A stretch of DNA of 7,234 nucleotides from Streptosporangiaceae bacterium. GTDB lineage: Bacteria > Actinomycetota > Actinomycetes > Streptosporangiales > Streptosporangiaceae. Below, piece by piece: positions 1 to 6,067 of this stretch. Position 1 is the first letter of the stretch, and every line of letters begins with the position of its first letter. A model generated the notes under the pieces. The model saw only the letters and a program-made list of their open reading frames with translations, had not been told where the DNA came from and did no database searches. The stretch lies in assembly GCA_030039095.1 (NCBI GenBank), contig JASHQP010000510.1:1-7234 (forward strand), given 5' to 3'. A program made the position numbers and the translations under genes.

Positions 1-954
1 CCCCGGCATCCGGCCCGAGGTGACGGCGGCGGCGAGGGCGTCGCGCACCGCCAGGAAGGCGTCACGGCGGCGGTCGCGGCCGAAGCAGAGCAGGTCCGTG
101 CCTGCCGCGACGGCCAGCACCGCGGCCTCGGGCAGCCCGAATGGCTTGCTCACCGCCCGCATCTCCAGCGCGTCAGAGATGATCACTCCCGTGAAGCCGA
201 GCTCGCCGCGCAGCAGCCCGGTCTGCGCCGGGGCGGACAGCGAGGCGGGCAGGTCGCCGGTCAGCTCGGGAACCCGCAGATGGCCCGGCATGACCGCGCG
301 CACGCCCGCGGCGATCGCGGCCGAGAACGGCGGCAGATCCCGCTGCGCCAGCACCGTCAGCGAAACGTCGACCGTGGCGATCGAGTCGTGCGAGTCGATG
401 CGGGTGCTGCCGTGACCGGGGAAGTGCTTGGCGCACGCGGCAACACCGGCGGCCTGCAGGCCGGCCACGGCGGCCGCCGCGTGCCTCGCCACCAGGGCGG
501 TGTCGGCGCCAAATGACCTGGTGCCGATCACCGGGTTGTCGGCGGCGGTGTTCACGTCCACCGACGGTGCCAGGTCGACGTTGATCCCGAGCGCCGCGAG
601 GTCGGTGCCCAGCGCGCGGTACACGGCCTCGGTGAGGGCCACGTCGTCGACGGCGCCGAGCGCGGCGTTGCCCGGGTAGCTGCTGCCGACCAGGTGCCCG
701 ATCCTGGTGACGTCGCCGCCCTCCTCGTCGATGGCGATCAGTGGCTCGGTGGCAACCGACCGCAGCCGCGCCGTCAGCGCCGAAAGCTGCGCCGGGTCGG
801 CGATGTTCGGGCCGAACACGGTCACGCCGCCCAGCCCGTCACGGAGCGCGTCCAGCACCCACCCCGGCGCGGCGCGGCCGCCGAAGGGCGGGATGAGGAT
901 GGCGTCGGCAAGCCGGGCCAGGCCGGGGTCGCCGCTGTGTGCGGGTGCCGTCAC
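1..954 (-). CDS. GH3 family beta-N-acetylhexosaminidase (DasD/NagZ-like), 3' end cut by window edge
   Basis: Glycoside hydrolase family 3 enzyme expected to remove terminal beta-linked N-acetylglucosamine. The first 318 residues are visible. GH3 landmarks appear in order: DEEGGDVTR near 76-84, RSFG at 146-149, KHFPGHG at 176-182, the NagZ-type His/Asp dyad loop DSH at 187-189 (D187, H189 as acid/base), MPGH at 222-225, and SDALEM at 260-265 with D261 as the expected nucleophile. No signal peptide is seen, so the enzyme is probably cytoplasmic and acts on imported sugar. The GTG start overlaps the stop of the upstream permease by four bases (GTGA), which suggests translational coupling; the Shine-Dalgarno (GAAGGG) is close to the start. 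It is the last visible gene of the transporter operon, the place dasD has in Streptomyces. Family and fold are secure from the motifs. The exact substrate (chitobiose, muropeptide sugar) and whether it is a hydrolase or a phosphorylase, as reported for some GH3 relatives, are inference. Confidence 0.93.
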   Translation of the reverse strand, partial: MTAPAHSGDPGLARLADAILIPPFGGRAAPGWVLDALRDGLGGVTVFGPNIADPAQLSALTARLRSVATEPLIAIDEEGGDVTRIGHLVGSSYPGNAALGAVDDVALTEAVYRALGTDLAALGINVDLAPSVDVNTAADNPVIGTRSFGADTALVARHAAAAVAGLQAAGVAACAKHFPGHGSTRIDSHDSIATVDVSLTVLAQRDLPPFSAAIAAGVRAVMPGHLRVPELTGDLPASLSAPAQTGLLRGELGFTGVIISDALEMRAVSKPFGLPEAAVLAVAAGTDLLCFGRDRRRDAFLAVRDALAAAVTSGRMPG

Positions 955-1823
955 CCCTTCACCGCCCCGGCCACCAGGCCGCCGACCAGGCGCCGGCGGA
1001 TGATCAGGAAGAAGATCACGACCGGGATCGTGTACATGGTCGAGGCGGCCATGATCGGGCCCCACTCGGCGCCGCCCCGGCCGAAGAAGTAGGTCACGTA
1101 GATCGGCAAGGTGTAGGTCGAGTGGGCCTGCCCGAGGAACGTCAGCGCGACGATGAACTCGTTGTAAGCCGTGATGAACGCGAAGATGCTGGTGGCGACC
1201 AGGCCCGGGGCCACCAGCGGAAGCAGGATCCGCCAGAAGATCGTCACCGCGCCGGCGCCGTCGATGGCCGCTGCCTCGTCCAGTTCCCTCGGCACCGTGG
1301 CCACGAAGTTGCGCAGCATCCAGATCGACACGGGCAGCGCCTGGGCCGCGTACACGATCACCAGTCCGAGGAGGTTCTGCAGCAGGTTGAGCTGGTCGAA
1401 CTCCCGGAACAGCCCGATGATCAGCGCCTGCCCGGGGATCATCTGCACGATCAGCAGCATGATCAGGAACGATGCGCGCAACCGGAACCGGAACCTTGCC
1501 ACCGCGACCGAGGCCAGCAGCGACAGGAACGAGGAGATCAGCACCGCGGCCAGGGTGACCGCCAGGCTGTTGCGGAAGAACAGCCATACCGTGCCGATGC
1601 CGGAGGCCTGCCCGCTGATCACCCGGGAGAAGTTGCCGAACGTGGGGTGGGCCGGCAGCAGGCTGGGCGTGAGCGAGTAGATCTCCTGTGACGGCTTGAA
1701 CGCCGTGGACACCATCCAGAAGATCGGGAACAGGGTGACGAGCGCGATCAGCACGCCCAGGCCATTGAGGCCGATCTTCCGTGCCCGCCTGGCCGTCCGG
1801 GGGCTCATCCGGGTGGAGATCAC
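951..1823 (-). CDS. Sugar ABC transporter permease, MalG/DasC type
   Basis: Inner-membrane permease subunit of a CUT1-type carbohydrate importer, 290 residues from the chosen start. An N-terminal transmembrane helix (about 20-40) is followed by five more hydrophobic segments. The cytoplasmic EAA loop that docks the ATPase lies near 180-207 (ELDEAAAIDGAG then LPLVAPG). The C-terminus ends in the MalG-like GGLVAGAVKG. I chose GTG at 1823: it overlaps the TGA of the upstream permease (GTGA) and has AGGGAG a few bases before it, whereas the internal ATG at 1808 has no ribosome binding site. A longer reading frame extends upstream inside the preceding gene, but its extra N-terminus is not permease-like. 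The stop overlaps the GTG of the GH3 gene, so three cistrons are tightly coupled. No ATP-binding subunit is encoded nearby; das-type transporters use the shared ATPase MsiK (known for Streptomyces, inferred here). Substrate is assigned from context only. Confidence 0.95.
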   Translation of the reverse strand: MISTRMSPRTARRARKIGLNGLGVLIALVTLFPIFWMVSTAFKPSQEIYSLTPSLLPAHPTFGNFSRVISGQASGIGTVWLFFRNSLAVTLAAVLISSFLSLLASVAVARFRFRLRASFLIMLLIVQMIPGQALIIGLFREFDQLNLLQNLLGLVIVYAAQALPVSIWMLRNFVATVPRELDEAAAIDGAGAVTIFWRILLPLVAPGLVATSIFAFITAYNEFIVALTFLGQAHSTYTLPIYVTYFFGRGGAEWGPIMAASTMYTIPVVIFFLIIRRRLVGGLVAGAVKG

Positions 1824-2803
1824 GTCAGGGCTCCCTGCCGGACGGCCGCGCGGACGTAGCCGAGCGTGACCACGAGCAGGATCAGGGTGAAGATGATGGC
1901 CAGCGCGCCGCCGAGGCCGTAGCTGGGCGGGAACGTGAACCCCTTGTCGTAGATGTACAGGCCCAGGTTGAACTCGTTGCGGTTGGCCAGGCCGCCGGTC
2001 AGCAGGTACGTCTGGGTGAAGATGTTGAAGTCCCAGATCACCGACAGCAGCAGCAGTACCAGGAAGATGGGCTTGAGCAGCGGATAGGTGATCCGCCAGA
2101 ACACCCGCCACGGGCCGGCGCCGTCGATCCGCGCGGCCTCATAGAGCTCGGCGGGCACGGTCTTGAGGCCGGCCAGCACGCTGACGGCGATGAACGGGAA
2201 CGACGTCCAGACCACCAGCACGGTCAGCACGGTGTACGCCTGCAGCGCGCCGGTGGTCGTCCAGTTGTACCCGGCCCAGTTGGTGCTGCCGACGAGCCAG
2301 TGCGGCATCTTGCTGAGGGTCCAGTCGACCAGCCCGCCGTCGGGGTTGAACAGCCAGTAGAACAGCACGCTGCCGGCGACCGGGGGAGTGGCCCAGGCCA
2401 GCAGAGCGGCGATGGCCACGAACCCCGACATCTTGGGCCCGAGCCTGTTCAGCAGCAATCCGACCAGCGTGCCGGCGACCAGGCTCAGCGGCACGACGAC
2501 CGCGGCGAAGACGACCGTGATCCGCAGCGAGAGCCAGAACTCCGGATCGGCGAACGTGCTGCTGAAGTTGCCGAGCCCGACCCACTGGACCGGCGCGGCG
2601 CCGGTGACCTGCGGCAGCCCGTAGTTCTGGAACGAGTAGAGCAGCATCGCCGTGAGCGGCCAGAAGTACACCAGCGCCAGGCCGGCCAGCGCGGGCACCA
2701 GCAGGAGGTACGGGGCCAGCCGGTGCCGACGGATGAACGCGCCGCTGCGGGCGCCCGGGTGCGCGGCCGGCGTTCCGGGAAGCTGCACCACTGTCTCGGC
2801 CAT
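1820..2803 (-). CDS. Sugar ABC transporter permease, MalF/DasB type
   Basis: First of the two membrane subunits of the importer, 327 residues. A basic cytoplasmic N-terminus (RRHRLAPY near 25-32) leads into a helix at about 31-53. Further hydrophobic segments lie near 95-118, 125-150, 188-212, 246-266 and 296-316. The EAA coupling motif is at about 219-245 (ELYEAARIDGAG, then ITYPLLKP). It would pair with the MalG-type partner and one ATPase dimer. The ATG start is preceded by AGGAGA at good spacing. The gene follows the binding-protein gene after an 81-base gap that carries a strong hairpin, and its TGA overlaps the next GTG. The periplasmic-type loop between helices near 155-185 contains several Trp residues (W161, W169, W176, W181), a common feature of MalF-like proteins. 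Family assignment is firm; the transported sugar is inferred from the neighbouring GH3 and ROK genes. Confidence 0.95.
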   Translation of the reverse strand: MAETVVQLPGTPAAHPGARSGAFIRRHRLAPYLLLVPALAGLALVYFWPLTAMLLYSFQNYGLPQVTGAAPVQWVGLGNFSSTFADPEFWLSLRITVVFAAVVVPLSLVAGTLVGLLLNRLGPKMSGFVAIAALLAWATPPVAGSVLFYWLFNPDGGLVDWTLSKMPHWLVGSTNWAGYNWTTTGALQAYTVLTVLVVWTSFPFIAVSVLAGLKTVPAELYEAARIDGAGPWRVFWRITYPLLKPIFLVLLLLSVIWDFNIFTQTYLLTGGLANRNEFNLGLYIYDKGFTFPPSYGLGGALAIIFTLILLVVTLGYVRAAVRQGALT

Positions 2804-2830
2804 GTCTCGTCTCCTGAGCTCGCAGTGAGT

Positions 2831-2870
2831 GTCCCGGCCGGCCAGCCGGGCAATCGTGGCCGGCCGGGAC
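2831..2870 (-). promoter_or_regulatory. Perfect 14-bp stem hairpin between binding-protein and permease genes
   Basis: The arms 2831-2844 (GTCCCGGCCGGCCA) and 2857-2870 are perfect reverse complements around a 12-base loop. The hairpin begins 14 bases after the binding-protein stop and ends 27 bases before the permease ATG. No T-run follows it in the direction of transcription, so a full terminator is unlikely. In sugar-uptake operons such hairpins commonly protect the binding-protein mRNA or attenuate read-through, so that far more binding protein than permease is made. That role is inferred here. Confidence 0.8.
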
Positions 2871-2884
2871 GATGCACCGAAGGG

Positions 2885-4237
2885 TCAGGACTCGGAGCCC
2901 GTGTTGAGCACGTTCTGCAGCTCGGTGTTGGCCTTGGTCACGGTGGCCGTGAAGCTGGCCCCTTGCATCAGCGACTTCATCATCGTCGGGATGATCGCGT
3001 CGGTCGCGTCAGCGGTCGCCCAGTTCTTCGAGTTCAGCGGCGAGATCTGGGTGTAAGCCGCGGCCTTCGCGAACCCGGACATGACCGCGCTGCCCGAGTA
3101 CTTGCCGCCGGACAGCGCGGAGGTGAACTCGGGGAAGAAGCCCTGCAGGTCCGCGAACGTCGTCGCGTTGGACGGGCTGTCCATGACGCTGATCAGGTCC
3201 CACGCGGCCGTCTTGTTCGGGCTCTTGGCCCAGACGCCCAGGTCCGAGCCGCCCGCGAAGGCCGGCGCCGGGTTCGGGCCGTTCTCGCTGGGAATCGGGA
3301 ACGACGCCCAGTCCGACTCGTACTTCGTGCTCACGGCCTCCAGCGACGACTCCGCCCACGGGCCGTCGATATACATGTCGAGGGTGCCCTTGGCGAAGTC
3401 CTCGTCGGAGCCCCCGGAGGTGGCGCCGGGCGCCCCGAGTTCGGTCTCGCCGATGTACTTGGACGGCGACACGTGCTCGGTCAGCAGCAGGTCGGCGTAG
3501 AACTTGATGCCGGCCTCGGACTGCGGGGTGTTCAGCTCGGCCACCCACTTGCCGCCCTTCTGAACCGCGACCTGGCCGCCCGCGCCCCAGATGAAGCTGA
3601 CGATCGCGTTGGTGTAGTCGCTCGGCGCGCCGAGGCCGTACGTGCCCGGGTACTTCGCCATCAGCTTCTTCGCGTCGGCGGTCAGTTCCGCCCAGGTCGT
3701 GGGCGTCGACGTGATGCCCGCCGCGGCGAACTGGTCCTTGCGGTACCAGATGCCGCGCACGCCACCGAACCACGGGACGGCGTAGTTGCTGCCGCTGATC
3801 GTGTCGTTGGCGAGGTTGCCCGCGATGATCTGCGAGCCGGGCTTCCAGGCCTTGACCTCGCTGGTGATGTTGGCCAGGGCACCCTCGGCCGCGACACCCG
3901 GGGTGTCGGTGTTGCCGAGCTCGGTGACGTCCGGGCCGCCCTTCCCGCTGGTGAGCGCGTTGGTCCAGTCCGTGGTGCGGTCCGTCCACGGGATCCAGTC
4001 CACGACCACCTTGGTGTTCTTGTACTGCGGGAAGTCCTTGTGGAACTGCTTGACCACGCCCGTCATCCAGGTGACCTGGGACGGAACGGACGCCCCCATG
4101 CGCCAGACGGTGAGCTTGGCGGGCGCGGCCGCGGCCGCCGATGAGCTACCGCTCGAGCCGCAGCCTGCTACTCCGGCCGCGGCTCCTGCAAGCACCACGG
4201 CAGCGCCGATGGTGGCTGCCGATCTGGTGAGGTTCAC
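2885..4237 (-). CDS. Sugar ABC transporter substrate-binding lipoprotein (DasA-like)
   Basis: Extracellular solute-binding protein, 450 residues, family 1 (MalE-like). The signal peptide runs over about residues 1-25 and ends in the lipobox VAGC, with Cys26 as the lipidated residue; a Ser/Ala/Gly-rich linker follows to about 40. The mature domain opens with KLTVWRM (41-47). It shows family patterns: GGPDVTELGNT (100-110), NYAVPWFGG (151-159), WYRKDQFAAAGI (164-175), TWAEL (181-185), MYIDGPW (288-294) and FFPE (367-370). The aromatic-rich stretches W81, W84, W91, W156 and W293 fit sugar stacking. The GTG start is preceded by AAGGGAG about eight bases upstream. It is the first gene of the leftward operon and faces the divergent ROK gene. 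The LTVW, LGNT and APW-like segments recall Streptomyces DasA (chitobiose binding) from memory, but ligand specificity cannot be proven by eye. Confidence 0.95.
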   Translation of the reverse strand: MNLTRSAATIGAAVVLAGAAAGVAGCGSSGSSSAAAAAPAKLTVWRMGASVPSQVTWMTGVVKQFHKDFPQYKNTKVVVDWIPWTDRTTDWTNALTSGKGGPDVTELGNTDTPGVAAEGALANITSEVKAWKPGSQIIAGNLANDTISGSNYAVPWFGGVRGIWYRKDQFAAAGITSTPTTWAELTADAKKLMAKYPGTYGLGAPSDYTNAIVSFIWGAGGQVAVQKGGKWVAELNTPQSEAGIKFYADLLLTEHVSPSKYIGETELGAPGATSGGSDEDFAKGTLDMYIDGPWAESSLEAVSTKYESDWASFPIPSENGPNPAPAFAGGSDLGVWAKSPNKTAAWDLISVMDSPSNATTFADLQGFFPEFTSALSGGKYSGSAVMSGFAKAAAYTQISPLNSKNWATADATDAIIPTMMKSLMQGASFTATVTKANTELQNVLNTGSES

Positions 4238-4323
4238 TGCTCGATCTCCCTTCCCGGCTGTTCTCGCGGGCCGCGTCCGCCGGGCGACGCGCCCGCTGCG
4301 GCCGAATATGCGGCGAAACTAAC

Positions 4324-4336
4324 AGGAAAGTTTCCT
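4324..4336. promoter_or_regulatory. Probable ROK operator, palindrome AGGAAAGTTTCCT
   Basis: A perfect 6+1+6 palindrome (AGGAAA, G, TTTCCT) lies in the AT-rich core of the divergent promoter region and touches the candidate -10 boxes on both strands. From memory it resembles the AGGAAAG/CTTTCCT-type operators described for actinobacterial ROK repressors such as the chitosanase regulator CsnR. Because the adjacent divergent gene encodes a ROK regulator, autoregulation plus repression of the transporter operon is the simplest reading. A partly overlapping second symmetry (GAAACT at 4315-4320 with AGTTTC at 4329-4334) may be incidental. Binding is inferred. Confidence 0.72.
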
Positions 4337-4400
4337 ATAAGATAGAGTCCGTTGCAAGATTGAGACACAACCCGTTCTGGCGGGGGCCTCCGGCGCCGGC

Positions 4401-4432
4401 GGGCCCGGTTCGGGGCGGGCCCGGTTCGGGGC
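4401..4432. repeat. Perfect tandem duplication of a 16-bp unit
   Basis: The unit GGGCCCGGTTCGGGGC occurs twice head to tail with no mismatch (4401-4416 and 4417-4432), followed by GGGG. It lies in the leader of the ROK gene, about 93 bases before its ATG. It could come from replication slippage in GC-rich DNA, or it could be a repeated protein-binding or structured leader element; the sequence does not decide. Confidence 0.85.
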
Positions 4433-4524
4433 GGGGCCTGCTGCCGGACGGCCGGACACACCAGAGTCGCTTTTCCTCTGCCGGCGCCGCCGCCGTACGG
4501 TACCCATAGCCAGGAGGGGGCTGC

Positions 4525-5709
4525 ATGGAACGACGGCCAGGAACGCCAAGCCTGCTGCGCGAGCTGAACGACCGCGCGGCGCTCGAATTGCTGTTCGCCA
4601 GCGGCCCGATGACCCGGGCCCAGCTCGGCGAGCACACCGGCCTGTCCAAGGTGACCGCGTCACAGCTGCTCGCCAGGCTCGAGGAGCGCGGCCTGGTCGA
4701 GGTGGCCGGGGAACTGGCCGGTGGCCGCGGGCCGAACGCCGCCCTCTACGGCGTGGTGCCGTCCGCCGCCTACGTGGCCGGGCTGCACGTTGACCTGAAC
4801 GGGGTCAGCGCCGGCGTGGCCGATGTCACCGGCCGAGAGCTCGCCGTGGTGTCGGTGGACCCGAACGGCGGCCAGGACCCGGTTGAGCTGGTGCGCGGCG
4901 CGGTCGCCGCGGCCGCGCGCTCGGTCGGGGTATCGCCCGACGCGCTGCGGTCGCTGGTGATCGGGACTCCCGGAGTGCTGGACCCGCAGACCGGCGATCC
5001 GCGGCTGGCGGTCAACCTGCCCGCGTGGCACGAGGGGGTCCTCGATGCCCTCCGCGCCGACCTGGGCAGGCCGGTGACGATCGAGAACGACGTGAACCTG
5101 GCCGCGATGGCCGAGCGGGCAACGGGCGCGGCGGACGGGATCGACGACTTCGTGCTCGTCTGGATGGGCATCGGCATCGGCCTGGCGATCGTGCTCGGCG
5201 GGCGGCTGCACCGTGGCGTCGGCGGGGCGGCCGGCGAGATCGGCTACCTGCCGGTGCCGGGCGTGCCGCTGCCCCAGGACGTGAGCCACCCGGCGACCGG
5301 CGCGTTCCAGTCTCTGATCGGCGCGCAGGCGCTGGTGCCACTGGCGGCGGGCTATGGGTTCACCGAGGCCACCGCCGGTGCCGCGGTGCGTGCCGCGCAC
5401 GAGGCCGCCTCGGCCGGTGCGGAGCGCGGCAGCGCGTTCCTCACCGAACTGGCCGGCCGGGTGGCGACCGGCGTGGCCTCGATCTGCGTGGTGCTCGACC
5501 CGGGCCTGGTCGTGCTGGGCGGCGAGGTGGGCCTGGCCGGAGGCACGGACCTGGCGGCCCGGGTCGCCGCCGAGGTGGGCCGCATCAGCCCGTCCCGGCC
5601 GCAGGTGGTGCCGACGAGCGTGACCGGCGACCCGGTCCTGTGCGGCGCGATCCGAGCCGCCGTCGACCAGGCCCGCCAGGAACTCCTGGCATCGGTGGCC
5701 AGCACCTGA
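4525..5709 (+). CDS. ROK-family transcriptional regulator, probable local repressor of the amino-sugar uptake operon
   Basis: Sugar-responsive DNA-binding protein of the ROK (repressor, ORF, kinase) family, 394 residues. A MarR-like winged helix-turn-helix occupies about 14-62, with the helix pair TRAQLGEHTGLSKVTASQLL at 30-49. The ROK domain follows from about 84. It contains GTPGVLD (147-153), the sugar-binding END (187-189), GIGIGLAIVLGGRL (215-228), GAAGEIGYLPV (234-244) and LDPGLVVLGGEV (324-335). The DxGGT-like phosphate loop is degenerate (VDLNGVSAG at 89-97), so kinase activity is unlikely. After GEIG the usual CxCGxxGCxE zinc motif is absent; only Cys321 and Cys373 occur later. The ATG at 4525 has AGGAGGGGG seven bases or so upstream. 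It is divergent from the transporter operon across a palindrome that is its likely operator. The inducer is probably an amino sugar or derivative; this is inference. Streptomyces das loci use the GntR protein DasR at this position. Confidence 0.94.
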   Translation: MERRPGTPSLLRELNDRAALELLFASGPMTRAQLGEHTGLSKVTASQLLARLEERGLVEVAGELAGGRGPNAALYGVVPSAAYVAGLHVDLNGVSAGVADVTGRELAVVSVDPNGGQDPVELVRGAVAAAARSVGVSPDALRSLVIGTPGVLDPQTGDPRLAVNLPAWHEGVLDALRADLGRPVTIENDVNLAAMAERATGAADGIDDFVLVWMGIGIGLAIVLGGRLHRGVGGAAGEIGYLPVPGVPLPQDVSHPATGAFQSLIGAQALVPLAAGYGFTEATAGAAVRAAHEAASAGAERGSAFLTELAGRVATGVASICVVLDPGLVVLGGEVGLAGGTDLAARVAAEVGRISPSRPQVVPTSVTGDPVLCGAIRAAVDQARQELLASVAST

Positions 5710-5845
5710 ACAGGGCCGCCCGCCATCCGGTCGCTGTCCAAAAGGGCCGAAAGGAAAACCCTGAATGGGCTGACCGGTTTGGTGCACTCCCCGTTGGGTA
5801 TGCGGCACCCGTACGATTCATATCGTAATCCGGGGGTGTTTGATC
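5710..5845. other. Non-coding gap after the ROK gene, probable leader of the small membrane protein
   Basis: This 136-base stretch has no convincing coding frame and no clear terminator for the ROK gene; the only symmetry before 5800 is weak. A possible -35 TTGGGT (5794-5799) with a poor -10 TCATAT (5818-5823) would place a promoter over the inverted repeat described separately and before the small gene at 5846. Read-through from the ROK gene is equally possible. Confidence 0.4.
5812..5827. promoter_or_regulatory. Inverted repeat TACGAT-N4-ATCGTA, possible operator
   Basis: The two 6-bp arms at 5812-5817 and 5822-5827 are perfect reverse complements around TCAT. It lies 19 bases upstream of the GTG of the small membrane protein gene and overlaps the only candidate -10. 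The arms are AT-rich against a GC-rich background and the symmetry is exact, which suits a dimeric regulator. No family can be assigned. Confidence 0.5.
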
Positions 5846-5959
5846 GTGCGCAAGATGCGGATGGCTCTCATACCGCTGACCGTTGTTGCGGCAATCGTCG
5901 TCATGGCTATGACCCGGCGCCCGGGCATGGCTCGCCGCAGCAAGCGTCGCAGCAAGTAA
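5846..5959 (+). CDS. Small single-pass membrane protein with strongly basic C-terminus (37 aa)
   Basis: Predicted 37-residue protein of unknown function. It begins VRKMRMALIPL and continues as a hydrophobic helix at about residues 7-22 (ALIPLTVVAAIVVMAM). It ends in a 15-residue tail with eight Arg or Lys, finishing RRSKRRSK. By the positive-inside rule the tail should be cytoplasmic. The GTG start has GGGGG about nine bases upstream; an in-frame ATG at 5855 is an alternative that would drop the first three residues. Roughly four codons in five end in G or C, somewhat below the neighbours but coding-like. It stops with TAA shortly before a hairpin cluster. It lies downstream of the ROK gene in the same direction with its own inverted repeat, so it may be an independent unit. 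It is too short for homology by eye, and a fortuitous frame remains possible. Confidence 0.55.
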   Translation: MRKMRMALIPLTVVAAIVVMAMTRRPGMARRSKRRSK

Positions 5960-5994
5960 CTGGTCAGGACACGGTTCTGATCCTGCAGGACCCA

Positions 5995-6026
5995 AAGCCG
6001 GGCCGTTCGTCTGGGCGGCCCGGCTT
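5995..6026 (+). terminator. Hairpin with perfect 11-bp stem, likely rightward terminator
   Basis: The arms 5995-6005 (AAGCCGGGCCG) and 6016-6026 pair perfectly around a 10-base loop, 35 bases after the small gene's stop. No T-run follows. In actinomycetes, U-poor strong hairpins between convergent genes often act as terminators; function is inferred. Confidence 0.7.
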
Positions 6027-6065
6027 GCTGTGCCTGCGGGTAATTCAGCAGGCACGTAATAGCAA
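6025..6065. terminator. Second hairpin in the convergent intergenic cluster
   Basis: GTGCCTGC (6030-6037) pairs exactly with GCAGGCAC (6048-6055). The stem can extend by TTGCT (6025-6029) with AGCAA (6061-6065) across a five-base bulge GTAAT. The extension competes with the first hairpin for bases 6025-6026. It probably supports termination in one or both directions. Confidence 0.5.
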
Positions 6066-6067
6066 AT

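Larger units (their letters stand above)
4238..4524. promoter_or_regulatory. Divergent control region between binding-protein gene and ROK regulator
   Basis: This 287-base gap must carry both divergent promoters. Its only AT-rich stretch is 4315-4370. There TATAAG (4336-4341) could serve as a rightward -10 and TATCTT (bottom strand, 4344-4339) as a leftward -10; neither has a convincing -35, so no promoter is called precisely. The remainder is GC-rich leader: about 80 bases before the binding-protein GTG, and about 180 bases before the ROK ATG. The ROK start is set by AGGAGGGGG just upstream. No DasR-like site (ACTGGTCTAGACCAGT type) was seen. Confidence 0.7.

Noticed and set aside
939..1691. 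Rightward open frames over the MalG-type permease gene
   Set aside because: Compositionally biased His/Arg/Asp/Gln-rich translation antisense to a clear permease; no ribosome binding site and no recognisable domain.
1824..2111. Upstream extension of the MalG-type permease frame (to about 386 residues)
   Set aside because: The extra N-terminus is low-complexity shadow of the preceding permease gene. The GTG at 1823 with AGGGAG and the GTGA overlap is the better start.
1781..4144. Long rightward open frame (787 codons) opposite the transporter genes
   Set aside because: It is a GC-bias shadow of the permease and binding-protein genes. Its translation is low-complexity Arg/Gly/Gln/Val-rich with no domain pattern, while the other strand has clear ABC-transporter motifs.
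4234..4663. Leftward open frames across the divergent promoter region and ROK start
   Set aside because: Pro/Arg/Ala-rich translations that run over the operator, the tandem repeat and the ROK N-terminus; no ribosome binding site or domain.
4660..5808. Leftward 382-codon open frame opposite the ROK gene
   Set aside because: His/Arg/Gly-rich shadow translation; the ROK frame on the plus strand has all family motifs and a good ribosome binding site.
5981..5990. 10-bp palindrome TCCTGCAGGA
   Set aside because: Short, includes a common PstI-type core, and has no positional relation to a promoter; probably chance.
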